From assembly GCA_903911085.1 (NCBI GenBank), contig CAIWCC010000039.1, positions 39,849-103,848 on the forward strand: DNA of 64,000 nucleotides, given 5' to 3'. The position numbers were made by a program, and so were the translations under genes. Positions 25,478-34,500 of the stretch are shown piece by piece. Numbering within the stretch: the stretch's first letter is position 1; the number at the start of each line of letters is the position of its first letter. The notes beneath the pieces are model-generated. The model did not search any database, was not told the origin of the DNA, and saw nothing but the letters and a program-made list of their open reading frames with translations. This DNA is from an uncultured Bacteroidales bacterium. Lineage in GTDB: Bacteria > Bacteroidota > Bacteroidia > Bacteroidales > Paludibacteraceae.

Positions 25478-25534
25478 TGTAATAGCATTGTAATGTTATT
25501 GACAAAACCTTGTAATATTCTAGCAGTTTCTTTG
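25478..25534 (+). promoter_or_regulatory. Candidate Pho promoter of phosphate porin-pstS
   Basis: Plus strand: TGTAATA (25478-25484), TGTAATG (25489-25495), TGACAAA (25500-25506), TGTAATA (25511-25517), each 4 bp apart, then 9 bp to the -7 box TTTCTTTG (25527-25534). Match to TGTAA[TC][AG] is 25 of 28. Mirror image of the pstC array with the same distance to the -7 box. Confidence 0.78.
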
Positions 25535-25556
25535 CACCGTGAATTAAACAAAGAAA

Positions 25557-26933
25557 ATGAAACAAACATTACAAACTAAATTGAATAAAAAAATGAAATT
25601 AAAAAGTTTAGCAATTATTACTTTAGGACTTATTAGTTCCACAGTTACTTTCTCGCAACTGATAGAAAAAGTTGACACTTTAAATGTACACGAACAACGC
25701 ATTACATCAATAGAAGATGGAGTGTTGCAAAGCAAAAAACTAAAAGTGAGTGGTTACATTCAAACCCAATGGCAATCGTCACAAATTGATTCTTTAGGAA
25801 AAGTGTCACAAGACATGAAAGTAGGTAATACTGCCAAAGCTGGAAGTGAAACCACAGATTTGAACCGTTTTGGAATTCGTCGTGGTCGTGTTAAATTTGC
25901 TTATGACGATGCAGGTTATCAAGGTGTTTTGCAATTGGATATGACTGAAAAAGGTGTTTCACTTAAAGATGCTTATTTGGTTGTGTTAGATCCTTGGGTA
26001 GGTTATCTATCTTTAAAAGGCGGTGTGGGCGATAGACCATTTGGTTACGAAATTTCCTATTCATCTTCACGTCGCGAATCGCCTGAACGTAGCCGTATTT
26101 TCCAATCATTATTCCCTGATGAACGTGATTTAGGAGCATCAGTGATACTTCAAGCACCAAAAACATCTCCTTGGAATGTTTTGAAATTGGAAGCAGGACT
26201 TTTTGCAGGAAATGGAATTTTTCAAGATAATGATAGCAAAAAAGACTTTATTGGACATTTATCTTATAATAAAACATTAACATCTGATATGAAAATTGGT
26301 TTGGGCGCTTCATTGTATTCAGGATCGGTAGCTGAAACTAATAAATATATTTATTCGGTTACAGATGGCGCATTTAGTGTTGATAGTACTTCTAATATCA
26401 ATAAAGATGGTTTTGCAAAAAGACAGTATTTTGGTTTTGATGGTCAGTTTAGTTTGAATTCAGTTCTTGGATTAACTACAATTCGTGCCGAATACCTTTT
26501 TGGTAATCAGCCAGCTAATAGTTCTAATGCCAATAGTCCAAAGTCTGGAAATATATCAGGTACTGACAATTTGAATACTACTAAAGGTGGAACAGATACT
26601 TATATTCGTAAAGTGGCTGGCGGTTATGTACATTTCATTCAGGATATAGCTGATACAAAGCATAGTATAGTTGTGAAATATGACTGGTATGATCCAAATA
26701 CGCAAATTTCTGCTGATCAAATTGGAGTTGGTAAAAAAACAGGTAAAGCCGATATAGCTTATTCAACTTTAGGACTTGGTTATATGTATCGTATGAATAA
26801 TAATGTTCGTATCATGGTATATTATGATATGGTTTCTAACGAAAAAGTAAATGTAATTTCTTCAGCTTTAAAAGGGTATTCAGCAAATTTAGCTGATAAT
26901 TTGATTACAGTAAGATTGCAATATAAATTTTAA
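25557..26933 (+). CDS. Phosphate-selective porin O/P family protein
   Basis: An outer-membrane barrel of the OprO/OprP family that would let phosphate or polyphosphate cross the outer membrane. The 458-residue product has a signal peptide (ending near TFSQ), a short coiled-coil-like segment (VDTLNVHEQRITSIEDGVLQ), the family entry KVSGYIQTQWQ, and alternating beta strands to the C-terminal aromatic-ending strand (ITVRLQYKF). The start at 25557 gives a plausible leader of about 16 nt from the predicted promoter; a second in-frame ATG at 25593 begins directly at the signal peptide and is an alternative. 42 bp before pstS, so likely cotranscribed. Confidence 0.88.
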   Translation: MKQTLQTKLNKKMKLKSLAIITLGLISSTVTFSQLIEKVDTLNVHEQRITSIEDGVLQSKKLKVSGYIQTQWQSSQIDSLGKVSQDMKVGNTAKAGSETTDLNRFGIRRGRVKFAYDDAGYQGVLQLDMTEKGVSLKDAYLVVLDPWVGYLSLKGGVGDRPFGYEISYSSSRRESPERSRIFQSLFPDERDLGASVILQAPKTSPWNVLKLEAGLFAGNGIFQDNDSKKDFIGHLSYNKTLTSDMKIGLGASLYSGSVAETNKYIYSVTDGAFSVDSTSNINKDGFAKRQYFGFDGQFSLNSVLGLTTIRAEYLFGNQPANSSNANSPKSGNISGTDNLNTTKGGTDTYIRKVAGGYVHFIQDIADTKHSIVVKYDWYDPNTQISADQIGVGKKTGKADIAYSTLGLGYMYRMNNNVRIMVYYDMVSNEKVNVISSALKGYSANLADNLITVRLQYKF

Positions 26934-26975
26934 AGTAAACAAGTAAACAAATAAACGATAAAAACAACAATCAAA

Positions 26976-27785
26976 ATGAAAAAACTAATTTTATCAGTAT
27001 TAATGTTGAGCGCAATGGTTTCGACATTTCAAGCTCAAAAAATCAAAGGTAGTGACACAGTATTACCTTTAGCTCAAAAAGAAGCCGAAGTATTTGGCAA
27101 AAAGTTTGGTAAATCAGTTACCGTAATTGGTGGTGGTAGTGGAGTAGGAATTGCAGCTCTTTTAGATGGCTCTACAGAAATAGCGATGTCGTCGCGTAAA
27201 ATGAAATTTGACGAAAAAGTGAAATTCCAAGAAGCCGGAAAATCATTGGTAGAAAAAATTATTGCTTATGATGCATTGGCAGTGATAGTAAATCCATCAA
27301 ATGCTGTTGAAAAATTGACACGTGCTCAACTTGAAGGTATATTTACAGGTAAAATCACCAATTGGAAACAAGTAGGTGGTGCCGACTTGAAAATAACTCC
27401 TTACTCACGTGAATCAAGTTCAGGAACTTTTGAATTTTTCAAAGAACACGTTTTGTTGAACAAAAATTACATGAATGCAATCCTAAGTATGCCAGCCACT
27501 GGTGCTATCGTTCAGTCGATTAGCCAAACAAAAGGTGCGATTGGTTATGTAGGATTGGCTTATGTAGAAAAAGGTGTAAAAGCTTTGCATGTTTCGTTCG
27601 ATGGTAAAAACTTTATTGAACCAACCGAAATTACTGCTAAAAACAAAACTTATCCTATCATTCGTCCATTGTACTTTTATATGGACAAAGCTACAGTGGC
27701 AAAAGCAAAACCATTGGTAGATTTTATATTATCGGCTGAGGGTCAAAAAATTGTAGAACAAGTGGGTTATGTGCCACTTAAATAA
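26976..27785 (+). CDS. pstS: Periplasmic phosphate-binding protein PstS
   Basis: Binds phosphate in the periplasm and delivers it to PstC-PstA. The 269-residue protein has a signal peptide (cleavage near FQA-QK) and PstS motifs: KIKGSDTVLPLAQ, GGGSGVGIAALLDGSTEIAMSSR, KLTRAQLEGIFTGKITNW, PYSRESSSGTFEFF (phosphate-binding Ser/Arg/Thr) and GAIGYVGLAYV. No lipobox. It is transcribed with the porin, away from pstC, and followed by a strong terminator. Confidence 0.96.
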   Translation: MKKLILSVLMLSAMVSTFQAQKIKGSDTVLPLAQKEAEVFGKKFGKSVTVIGGGSGVGIAALLDGSTEIAMSSRKMKFDEKVKFQEAGKSLVEKIIAYDALAVIVNPSNAVEKLTRAQLEGIFTGKITNWKQVGGADLKITPYSRESSSGTFEFFKEHVLLNKNYMNAILSMPATGAIVQSISQTKGAIGYVGLAYVEKGVKALHVSFDGKNFIEPTEITAKNKTYPIIRPLYFYMDKATVAKAKPLVDFILSAEGQKIVEQVGYVPLK

Positions 27786-27804
27786 TTGATAATTAATAAT
27801 AAAG

Positions 27805-27841
27805 AGCGTTGTTGGAATTTATTTTCGACAACGCTTTTTTT
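27805..27841 (+). terminator. Terminator of pstS
   Basis: Stem AGCGTTGT/ACAACGCT with a ~15-nt loop followed by a T run, 20 bp after the pstS stop. Confidence 0.85.
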
Positions 27842-27906
27842 GTGTGAATTGGCATTACTTTGAATTTGTTTGAACAATCGGTATTTTTTTCGTCGTGAAA
27901 TAAAGC

Positions 27907-27951
27907 ACATAAAAAAAGAGTTGAATTAAATTTCAACTCCTTTTTTATGTG
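27907..27951. terminator. Bidirectional terminator between pstS and ppx
   Basis: A long hairpin with outer arms CACATAAAAAA/TTTTTTATGTG and inner arms GAGTTGAA/TTCAACTC. A runs and T runs on both flanks suit termination of the minus-strand ppk-ppx transcript and read-through from pstS. Confidence 0.75.
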
Positions 27952-27974
27952 TTATCATTACTTATTAATCCATA

Positions 27975-29117
27975 TTAATTTTCATCATTGTCAATATTTG
28001 CCTCAGGTATAATTTTCTCACTAACTACAGCTTTTTCTTTCTTTTTGTTTTTGCCCTTTTCAATTTTCTTTTTATCGTTAGAGTTCAAATTTTCCTTAGA
28101 TTCAGGTGTCTCGTTGGATATAATTTCTGTTGTTTCATCATCAAAAACAACTTCCACTATTATTTCGTCGTCAATAGACTTTTTTTCTTTTTTCTTTTTC
28201 TTGTCTTTGGCGATAGCTTTCAAAATTTGTTTCTCTTTCCAGTCCATATATAGTAAATGAACAATGCCATCAATAAGTCCAATTTTGGGAACAATAAAAC
28301 TTTTAGCACCAACCTTTTTCGCAACATCAATGTAGATTTCAGCTGCATGAGTTATTACATCAGCACGGTCTGGTTTTAGTTTGTACAACTCAATTAATTC
28401 ATCAACTGAATATATTTTTAGCGTTTCGTTTAGCGTTTCAAGAGCCGAAAGAGAGAGTTTGCGGTCTTTACGCACGTGTGCTAAGGTGTTTAATTTGATG
28501 ATATTACCGCCTGAACCAATAATGTCGTTTATTGCATACTCTTCTTTTAATTCAGATAAGTCGGCATAAAGTTTTTCGTATTCTTCGTCTCTCACTTTAT
28601 TATTTAGTAATCTAACAGTACCAATATCATAAGATTGTGATTGAATTAATGCTCCATTGGCTATCAAACTTATTTCGGTACTACCACCACCAACGTCAAC
28701 AAGAATATAGTTTAAATCTTTGTTTAAATTATCGGCAAAATGGCTTTCGTAAATAATTCGAGCTTCCTCTTGTCCATCAATTATTTCAATTTCAAGACCA
28801 GTTTCCTTCATTATTTCCTTAACTATGTCTTTAGAGTTTTTTGCTTCGCGCATTGCCGAAGTAGCGCAAGCTCTGTATTGAACAACATCTGAAGCTTTTA
28901 TTAAATGCTTGAATGCCTTCATTAAACGGAGCAATTGCTTTGCTTTTTCGTCGGTAATTTTGCCCGAAACAAATGATTCTTGTCCCAGTCGCAATGGAAA
29001 ACGTATCATTAATATCTTACTGTAAGTTTCATTTGGGTCGTAAGGAGACACACTCATTATTAAAAGGCGTACTGCATTAGAACCAATGTCTATTGCTGCA
29101 AATTTGATACTATCCAT
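27975..29117 (-). CDS. ppx: Exopolyphosphatase Ppx/GppA family
   Basis: Hydrolyses terminal phosphate from polyphosphate (or pppGpp in GppA-type members). The first ~300 residues form the actin-like ASKHA fold: AAIDIGSNAVRLLIM (phosphate 1), YRACATSAMREAKN, DGQEEARIIYE, YILVDVGGGSTEIS (phosphate 2) and IIGSGGNIIKL. The C-terminal ~75 residues are an unusual Lys/Glu-rich low-complexity tail (KDKKKKKEKK... KGKNKKKEK), lacking the HD domain of long Ppx proteins. 52 bp after ppk, cotranscribed. Ppx versus GppA activity cannot be separated by sequence; pairing with ppk favours Ppx. Confidence 0.92.
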   Translation of the reverse strand: MDSIKFAAIDIGSNAVRLLIMSVSPYDPNETYSKILMIRFPLRLGQESFVSGKITDEKAKQLLRLMKAFKHLIKASDVVQYRACATSAMREAKNSKDIVKEIMKETGLEIEIIDGQEEARIIYESHFADNLNKDLNYILVDVGGGSTEISLIANGALIQSQSYDIGTVRLLNNKVRDEEYEKLYADLSELKEEYAINDIIGSGGNIIKLNTLAHVRKDRKLSLSALETLNETLKIYSVDELIELYKLKPDRADVITHAAEIYIDVAKKVGAKSFIVPKIGLIDGIVHLLYMDWKEKQILKAIAKDKKKKKEKKSIDDEIIVEVVFDDETTEIISNETPESKENLNSNDKKKIEKGKNKKKEKAVVSEKIIPEANIDNDEN

Positions 29118-29169
29118 TAGAATTTGTATTAAGTGAATGTTATTTATAATTTTTAAAGTATATCAATAA

Positions 29170-31242
29170 TTATTGAATACTTTCATAATTTTCTTTATAT
29201 GATAAATATAATTCTTGCTGCGAACGAAATGTTTGATTGTCAATGATTTGTTGTAGTTCGTTTTTACCAGAACCATCAACAATACGCGCTTTTAGATTAT
29301 CTTTGAGTCCAAATTCTATCACTTTTTTTAGTTGCAGTTTTAAGTCCTCGTCATAAACAGGAGTATAAACTTCAATTCTGTTATCGAGATTTCGACCCAT
29401 CCAGTCGGCAGAACCGATATAGTATAGTTCGTCGCCACCATTTGCAAAAATCATAATGCGCGAATGCTCCAAATATCTATCAATTATGCCATAAGCATGA
29501 ATGTTTTCGCTCAATTTTCGCACACCAGTTATTAAAGAACAATTGCCACGTACTAAAAGTTTAATTATAACTCCAGCATTCGATGCTTGATACAGTTTCT
29601 CAATTATTTTATCATCCACAATATGATTTATTTTGCAATAAATGTAAGCAGGTAACCCTTTTTTAGCATTTTCAATTTCTTTTCTTATCAGGCTAAGGAT
29701 TTTCTTTCGCATATATATTGGCGAAACGATAAGTTCTTTAAATACAGGATTTAAGTATGGATGTTCCAAAAAATTAAATACAGTTTCTACTTCGTCAACG
29801 ATTGATTTTTTGGCAGTCATAAGTGTGAAATCTGTATATACTGTTGCCGTTCCTTCGTGAAAATTTCCAGTGCCAATGCAAGCAATATTTCCATTTTTTG
29901 CAGAGATAAATGCTAATTTAGAATGAACTTTAAGTCCATCAACACCAAATATCACTTTGATGCCAGCATCTTGCATTTTTTTTGACCAATTGATATTCGA
30001 TGATTCATCAAATCGAGCCAATAATTCCACCGAGGCAGTTACTTTTTTACCATTCATGGCAGCGCAAATTAATGCTTTTATCACTTTTGAATTTTTAGCC
30101 AAGCGGTAAATGCTTATTTTTATGGCTTTTACTTCGGGACTAATAGCAGCTTCGCGCAAAAGCCTGATAAAATAATCGAAACTATGATATGGATAATGTG
30201 AGTATTGGTCTTTGGAACGAATAGCCGAAATCATACTTATTGCATTTTCAAATGCAGGTATTGGTATTGGTGGTTGAGGTGGAAACTTTAAATCTGGTCG
30301 TTTAATTTGGGGGAACGACATTAGATCCTTTAGATTGTGGTATCGGGCACCTCCTATATGCGCATCTTCTTTTTCGATTTTTAGAAGTTTTTCAATAAAT
30401 TTCAATATGTCTTTTGGCGTCTCTCTATCGTATACAAAGCGAACTGGGACACCAGTTTTACGACTTTTTACACCTTTAGAAACCTTATCTACAACGCCTT
30501 GATAGGCAGTGCTTTCAAAATCCATTTCGGCGTCGCGGGTAAACTTAATATTGTAAGCTTCATAGCAATCGTAGTTGAGCGAGGCAAAAATGCGAGGCAA
30601 ACAAAATCGAATAACGTCATCCAAAAACATGATACAGGTTTTATCATCTACTTTGGGTAGAACCAAAAAACGTGTAAATTCAGTCGATGGAATTTCTATT
30701 AATGCAAATTCCTTTCGTTTCTTTTTTTCTTTATTATCCGAATCTTTAATTTTTACTGCTAGATAAGTGCTTTTGTCATTCAATTCAGGTTCTTCGACCA
30801 TGCGTGAAACTAAAATTGGAAAAAGAGAATTCATAAGTTCCTCTTTGTAAAATGTTTCTACAAATTCTACTTGCTCTGTGTTTAATTGTATTTCATTAAA
30901 AAAGAAAATATTTTCTTTTTCAAGTTCTTCAATTAAAATATAAAATGTACTTTCAAAATCTGTAGAATACTTCTCGTTTAATTTTAAAATGCTCTTTAGT
31001 ACAGCTTTAGTGTTTGACTTTACTGATTGCATATTTTCTTCTAGCTCTAACATGCGGCGCAAAGTAGCCACTCTCACCTGAAAAAATTCATCTAGATTGC
31101 TTGAATAAATTGCTAAGAAATTCAATCTTTCGAGCAAAGGAATAGTTTGATTTGCAGCTTCATCCAATATTCTTCTATTGAAATACATCCAACTTATGTC
31201 GCGGTTTACCGATTGATTTTTATTTTTTATTTGGTGTTTCAT
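29170..31242 (-). CDS. ppk1: Polyphosphate kinase 1
   Basis: Reversibly polymerises the gamma phosphate of ATP into polyphosphate. The 690-residue length is typical. Visible: N-terminal NRDISWMYFNRRIL, ERLNFLAIYSSNLDEFFQVRVA, YHSFDYFIRLLREAA, KVHSKLAFISAKN with the phosphorylated His, GTGNFHEGTATVYTDFTLMT, and HSRIMIFANGGDELYYIGSADWMGRNLDNRIEV (second HxK-like motif). With ppx downstream it controls phosphate storage. A candidate Pho promoter lies upstream. Confidence 0.96.
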   Translation of the reverse strand: MKHQIKNKNQSVNRDISWMYFNRRILDEAANQTIPLLERLNFLAIYSSNLDEFFQVRVATLRRMLELEENMQSVKSNTKAVLKSILKLNEKYSTDFESTFYILIEELEKENIFFFNEIQLNTEQVEFVETFYKEELMNSLFPILVSRMVEEPELNDKSTYLAVKIKDSDNKEKKKRKEFALIEIPSTEFTRFLVLPKVDDKTCIMFLDDVIRFCLPRIFASLNYDCYEAYNIKFTRDAEMDFESTAYQGVVDKVSKGVKSRKTGVPVRFVYDRETPKDILKFIEKLLKIEKEDAHIGGARYHNLKDLMSFPQIKRPDLKFPPQPPIPIPAFENAISMISAIRSKDQYSHYPYHSFDYFIRLLREAAISPEVKAIKISIYRLAKNSKVIKALICAAMNGKKVTASVELLARFDESSNINWSKKMQDAGIKVIFGVDGLKVHSKLAFISAKNGNIACIGTGNFHEGTATVYTDFTLMTAKKSIVDEVETVFNFLEHPYLNPVFKELIVSPIYMRKKILSLIRKEIENAKKGLPAYIYCKINHIVDDKIIEKLYQASNAGVIIKLLVRGNCSLITGVRKLSENIHAYGIIDRYLEHSRIMIFANGGDELYYIGSADWMGRNLDNRIEVYTPVYDEDLKLQLKKVIEFGLKDNLKARIVDGSGKNELQQIIDNQTFRSQQELYLSYKENYESIQ

Positions 31243-31287
31243 GTAGAATAGATGTTATTTATAAATTGATTTTTTACGATTATTTTT

Positions 31288-31333
31288 CAAAATTACCAAT
31301 TTGACATTTCATTCATGTTACAAATGTATTAAG
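31288..31333 (-). promoter_or_regulatory. Candidate Pho promoter of ppk-ppx
   Basis: Minus strand: CTTAATA (31333-31327), TGTAACA (31322-31316), TGAAATG (31311-31305), each 4 bp apart, then 9 bp to an exact -7 box TAATTTTG (31295-31288). These three repeats match TGTAA[TC][AG] at 18 of 21 positions; a fourth upstream position does not match. Confidence 0.6.
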
Positions 31334-31503
31334 ATTTGTCAAATTTAAATAATTCATTATTGATTATTATCATTAAAACTTATTTAAACATTTGTATTAA
31401 AAGTTTCACCATGTGGAGAATATGTTTCAGCAGATATTTCATGAGGCTATTTTTAAATGTGATACTTGTTCTTAATAGGTTTTAAACATAAAATTATCTT
31501 TTA

Positions 31504-31549
31504 TGGAATAGGATTGAAACAAAAAATTAATAACTCTAGCCTATTTTTG
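31504..31549 (+). promoter_or_regulatory. Candidate Pho promoter of the triple phosphoesterase
   Basis: Plus strand: TGGAATA (31504-31510), TGAAACA (31515-31521), ATTAATA (31526-31532), each 4 bp apart, then 9 bp to an exact -7 box TATTTTTG (31542-31549). 17 of 21 positions match TGTAA[TC][AG]. It fixes the transcription start just before the ATG at 31583. The remainder of the 340-bp gap back to ppk is AT-rich and has no ORF. Confidence 0.58.
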
Positions 31550-31582
31550 CCAATAATTTTTAAACAAAAATATTTTAAGGGT

Positions 31583-34500
31583 ATGAAAACAAAATTACAG
31601 CATTCAGTTGCTTTTGCGCTGCTGCTAGGAAGTGCAAGTTTGGTGCAGCCAACTTCAGCACAAAGTTATTTGACTGGTGATTTTCACCAACACACTACCT
31701 ACACAGATGGTAGCTACACTATCGGACACATGATGTCCAAAAACAATCAGTTTGGACTTCAATGGTGGGCCAACAGCGAACATGGTGGCGGTTTTGCAAC
31801 CAATGCCAGGGTAACAGGAAAAGACACGAATGTGACTACTTATTGGGATAGTTATACTCCAAATCCTATCATTGGAACTACGGTAATGACTGGTACTGCA
31901 CCCAACCAACATCAAGTAATGTGGCGCTGGCAAATGCTTCGCGACAGTTCATTTACACAGATTTTAAAAGCACGATTGCTTTATCCTTCAAAAATGATTC
32001 TTCAGAGCTACGAAATGAATGTTCCAGGACACGAACATGGTAGCATGGGGCTTATCAATAACCAATTTACAGCTACTCCAAACTGTAATCCTATTGCCGA
32101 ATTTGAATTTAAGTTTGATAATAGCGATACCGATTTACTTGGCGGTGTGGCTCAAGGCTGGACAAAAAGTACATTGACTGGTCACGCCAAAACATTGGAA
32201 GCGTTGACATGGTTGCAAACAAATTACCCAACAACTAGTTACTTGGTTCCAGCTCACCCTGAGCGCAAGCAACAAACAACGGGTGGATATACCATTGCGG
32301 CTTTTAGAGACATGAACAATGCTGCTCCGAGCGTATGTTTTGGTTTTGAAAGTATGCCGGGTCATCAAAAAGATGCCAATCGCGGTGGATATTCTTCTAC
32401 CATTAATACTGGTGCAGTTGGCCGTGGTAGTTATGGTGGAACTGGGTATTTTTCGGCAGTGGTTGGTGGACTTTGGGATGCTTTATTGTCGGAAGGTCGT
32501 AATTTCTGGTTATTTGCCAATTCAGATAGTCATGATGAAGCTGGTGATTTTTATCCAGGCGAATATCAGAAAAATTACACTTATACAGCTGGTAAAACGG
32601 CTCAAAATATTGTTGACGGTTTGCGCTCTGGTAATACTTGGGTGGTAGAAGGTGATTTGATTGACTCGTTGATTTACAATATTGAAACCATTGGTAATGA
32701 TAAAGTTACAGGTGTAATAGGGTCGAGTATGGTAATTCCTAAAGGTAAATCGGTGAAAATTACCATCAAAGCTCGTGACCCACAAGGAAATAATTTCAAT
32801 ACTTATAGCGATTATAAAAATCCGGCATTGAACCATATTGATATTATCAAAGGTAAAGTAACTGGAAAAATTGATCCTGCAAATACTACTAAATATAATG
32901 AACAAACCGTTGCAACTACTTCGGTTATTGCTCGTTTTGATGCAGCTGGTGGTGTAACTGATTCTAAAAACATTGTAAGCAAACAATGGAAAAGTTTAGG
33001 AAATGGATGGGTAGAAATGAGCTTAATAGTTCCAAATGTAACTGATTCGGTTTATTTCCGTTTGCGCGGCTCAAACCTGGGATTAAATGTAGCCAACGAA
33101 ACCGATGCCGATGGTAATCCATTAGCCGATTATTTGATGGGAACAAACGATGCTACAAAAGCATTTGCGGATCTTTGGTTTTATACAAACCCGATTTTTG
33201 TTTACTCTTCTCCAATTAAAAAATTGAAAGTCCAAATCAAACAAGGTTCTGACGATTTAGAAGAATGGATTGCTGCTGAAGCAGGACAAACTCAAAGTAA
33301 AACTGTAGGTACAGTTGATTGGACAAGTAGCGATTTGGAACTTGGATGCGAAAAAGGTGCTACTGTACAACCACAAATGATTGGAGTCCGTTTTCCAGGA
33401 ATCAGTCTTCCTAAAAACGTAATTATTAAAAATGCATATCTGGAATTTGAAGTGGATGAAGCTACAATGATAGACCCATGTAATTTGACTATATGGAGCG
33501 AGGATAATGACAATCCTGCTACTTTTACAAATACAACATCGGCATTGTCATCTCGTCAAAAATCAGCTGCTTCGGTGGCTTGGAATGTAGATGTCAACAC
33601 ATTGAATGTAATTGATCAACGTTATTATTCTGCCAATATCGTTAGTTTGGTGCAAGCCAATTTGAACCGTGCCGGTTGGAATACTGGAAATGCAATGGCA
33701 TTCTATATCAAAGGTTCAGGTCGTCGCGAAATGGAATCGTTTGAAGGTGAGGCTTCTGCCGCTGCCGCTTTGGTAATAGAATATACTATGTCTGAGCAAG
33801 ATATTAAAGATATGCAAGCTGCTGATGAAACTGCATATTTATCTACTTTGCCTCAGATAAATATGATTTACACTTCCGATTCGCATTATGGAATTACCCG
33901 TGCTAGCTTTCAAGGTGCAGCCACTGTGAATGCGCAAGTGGTTAATGCTGCCATGGTAGCCAAAATGAATGGAATGTCAACCGTGGTTTTGCCTAACGAC
34001 AATGGCGTGAAAGCCAATCAGCCAATTGGTGCAATTGATTTTGTAATCAATACTGGAGATATTGCTAACCGTCAGGAGAGTGCATCTTCTATTCAGTCGG
34101 CTGCTGCTTCATGGGCACAATTTTCAGCTGATTATGTTAGCGGGTTGACAGTGAAGAATAGTTTAGGTCAAAATGCTAAACTGCTTCTGGCGCCAGGAAA
34201 CCATGATGTCTCAAATGCAATAGGATATACAAAAACATTGAATCCGGCAGTTGATAAAACAACTATGGTAAACATCTACAATATGATGATGAACCCTGCA
34301 ACTCCAAAAACAACTGCCGACTACAATTATACTACTGACAAAATAAATTACTCAAAAAACATTGGTGGAGTACACTTTATGTTCGTAACATTATGGCCCG
34401 ATTCTACTAATCGTATCTGGATGGCTAACGATTTGGCCTCGATAAGTGCTACAATGCCGGTGGTTATTTTTACGCACGACCAACCAGCCATTGAAACAAA

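Noticed and set aside
31466..31582. N-terminal extension of the triple phosphoesterase
   Set aside because: It starts at TTG and includes the predicted -7 box, and the signal peptide starts at the later ATG.
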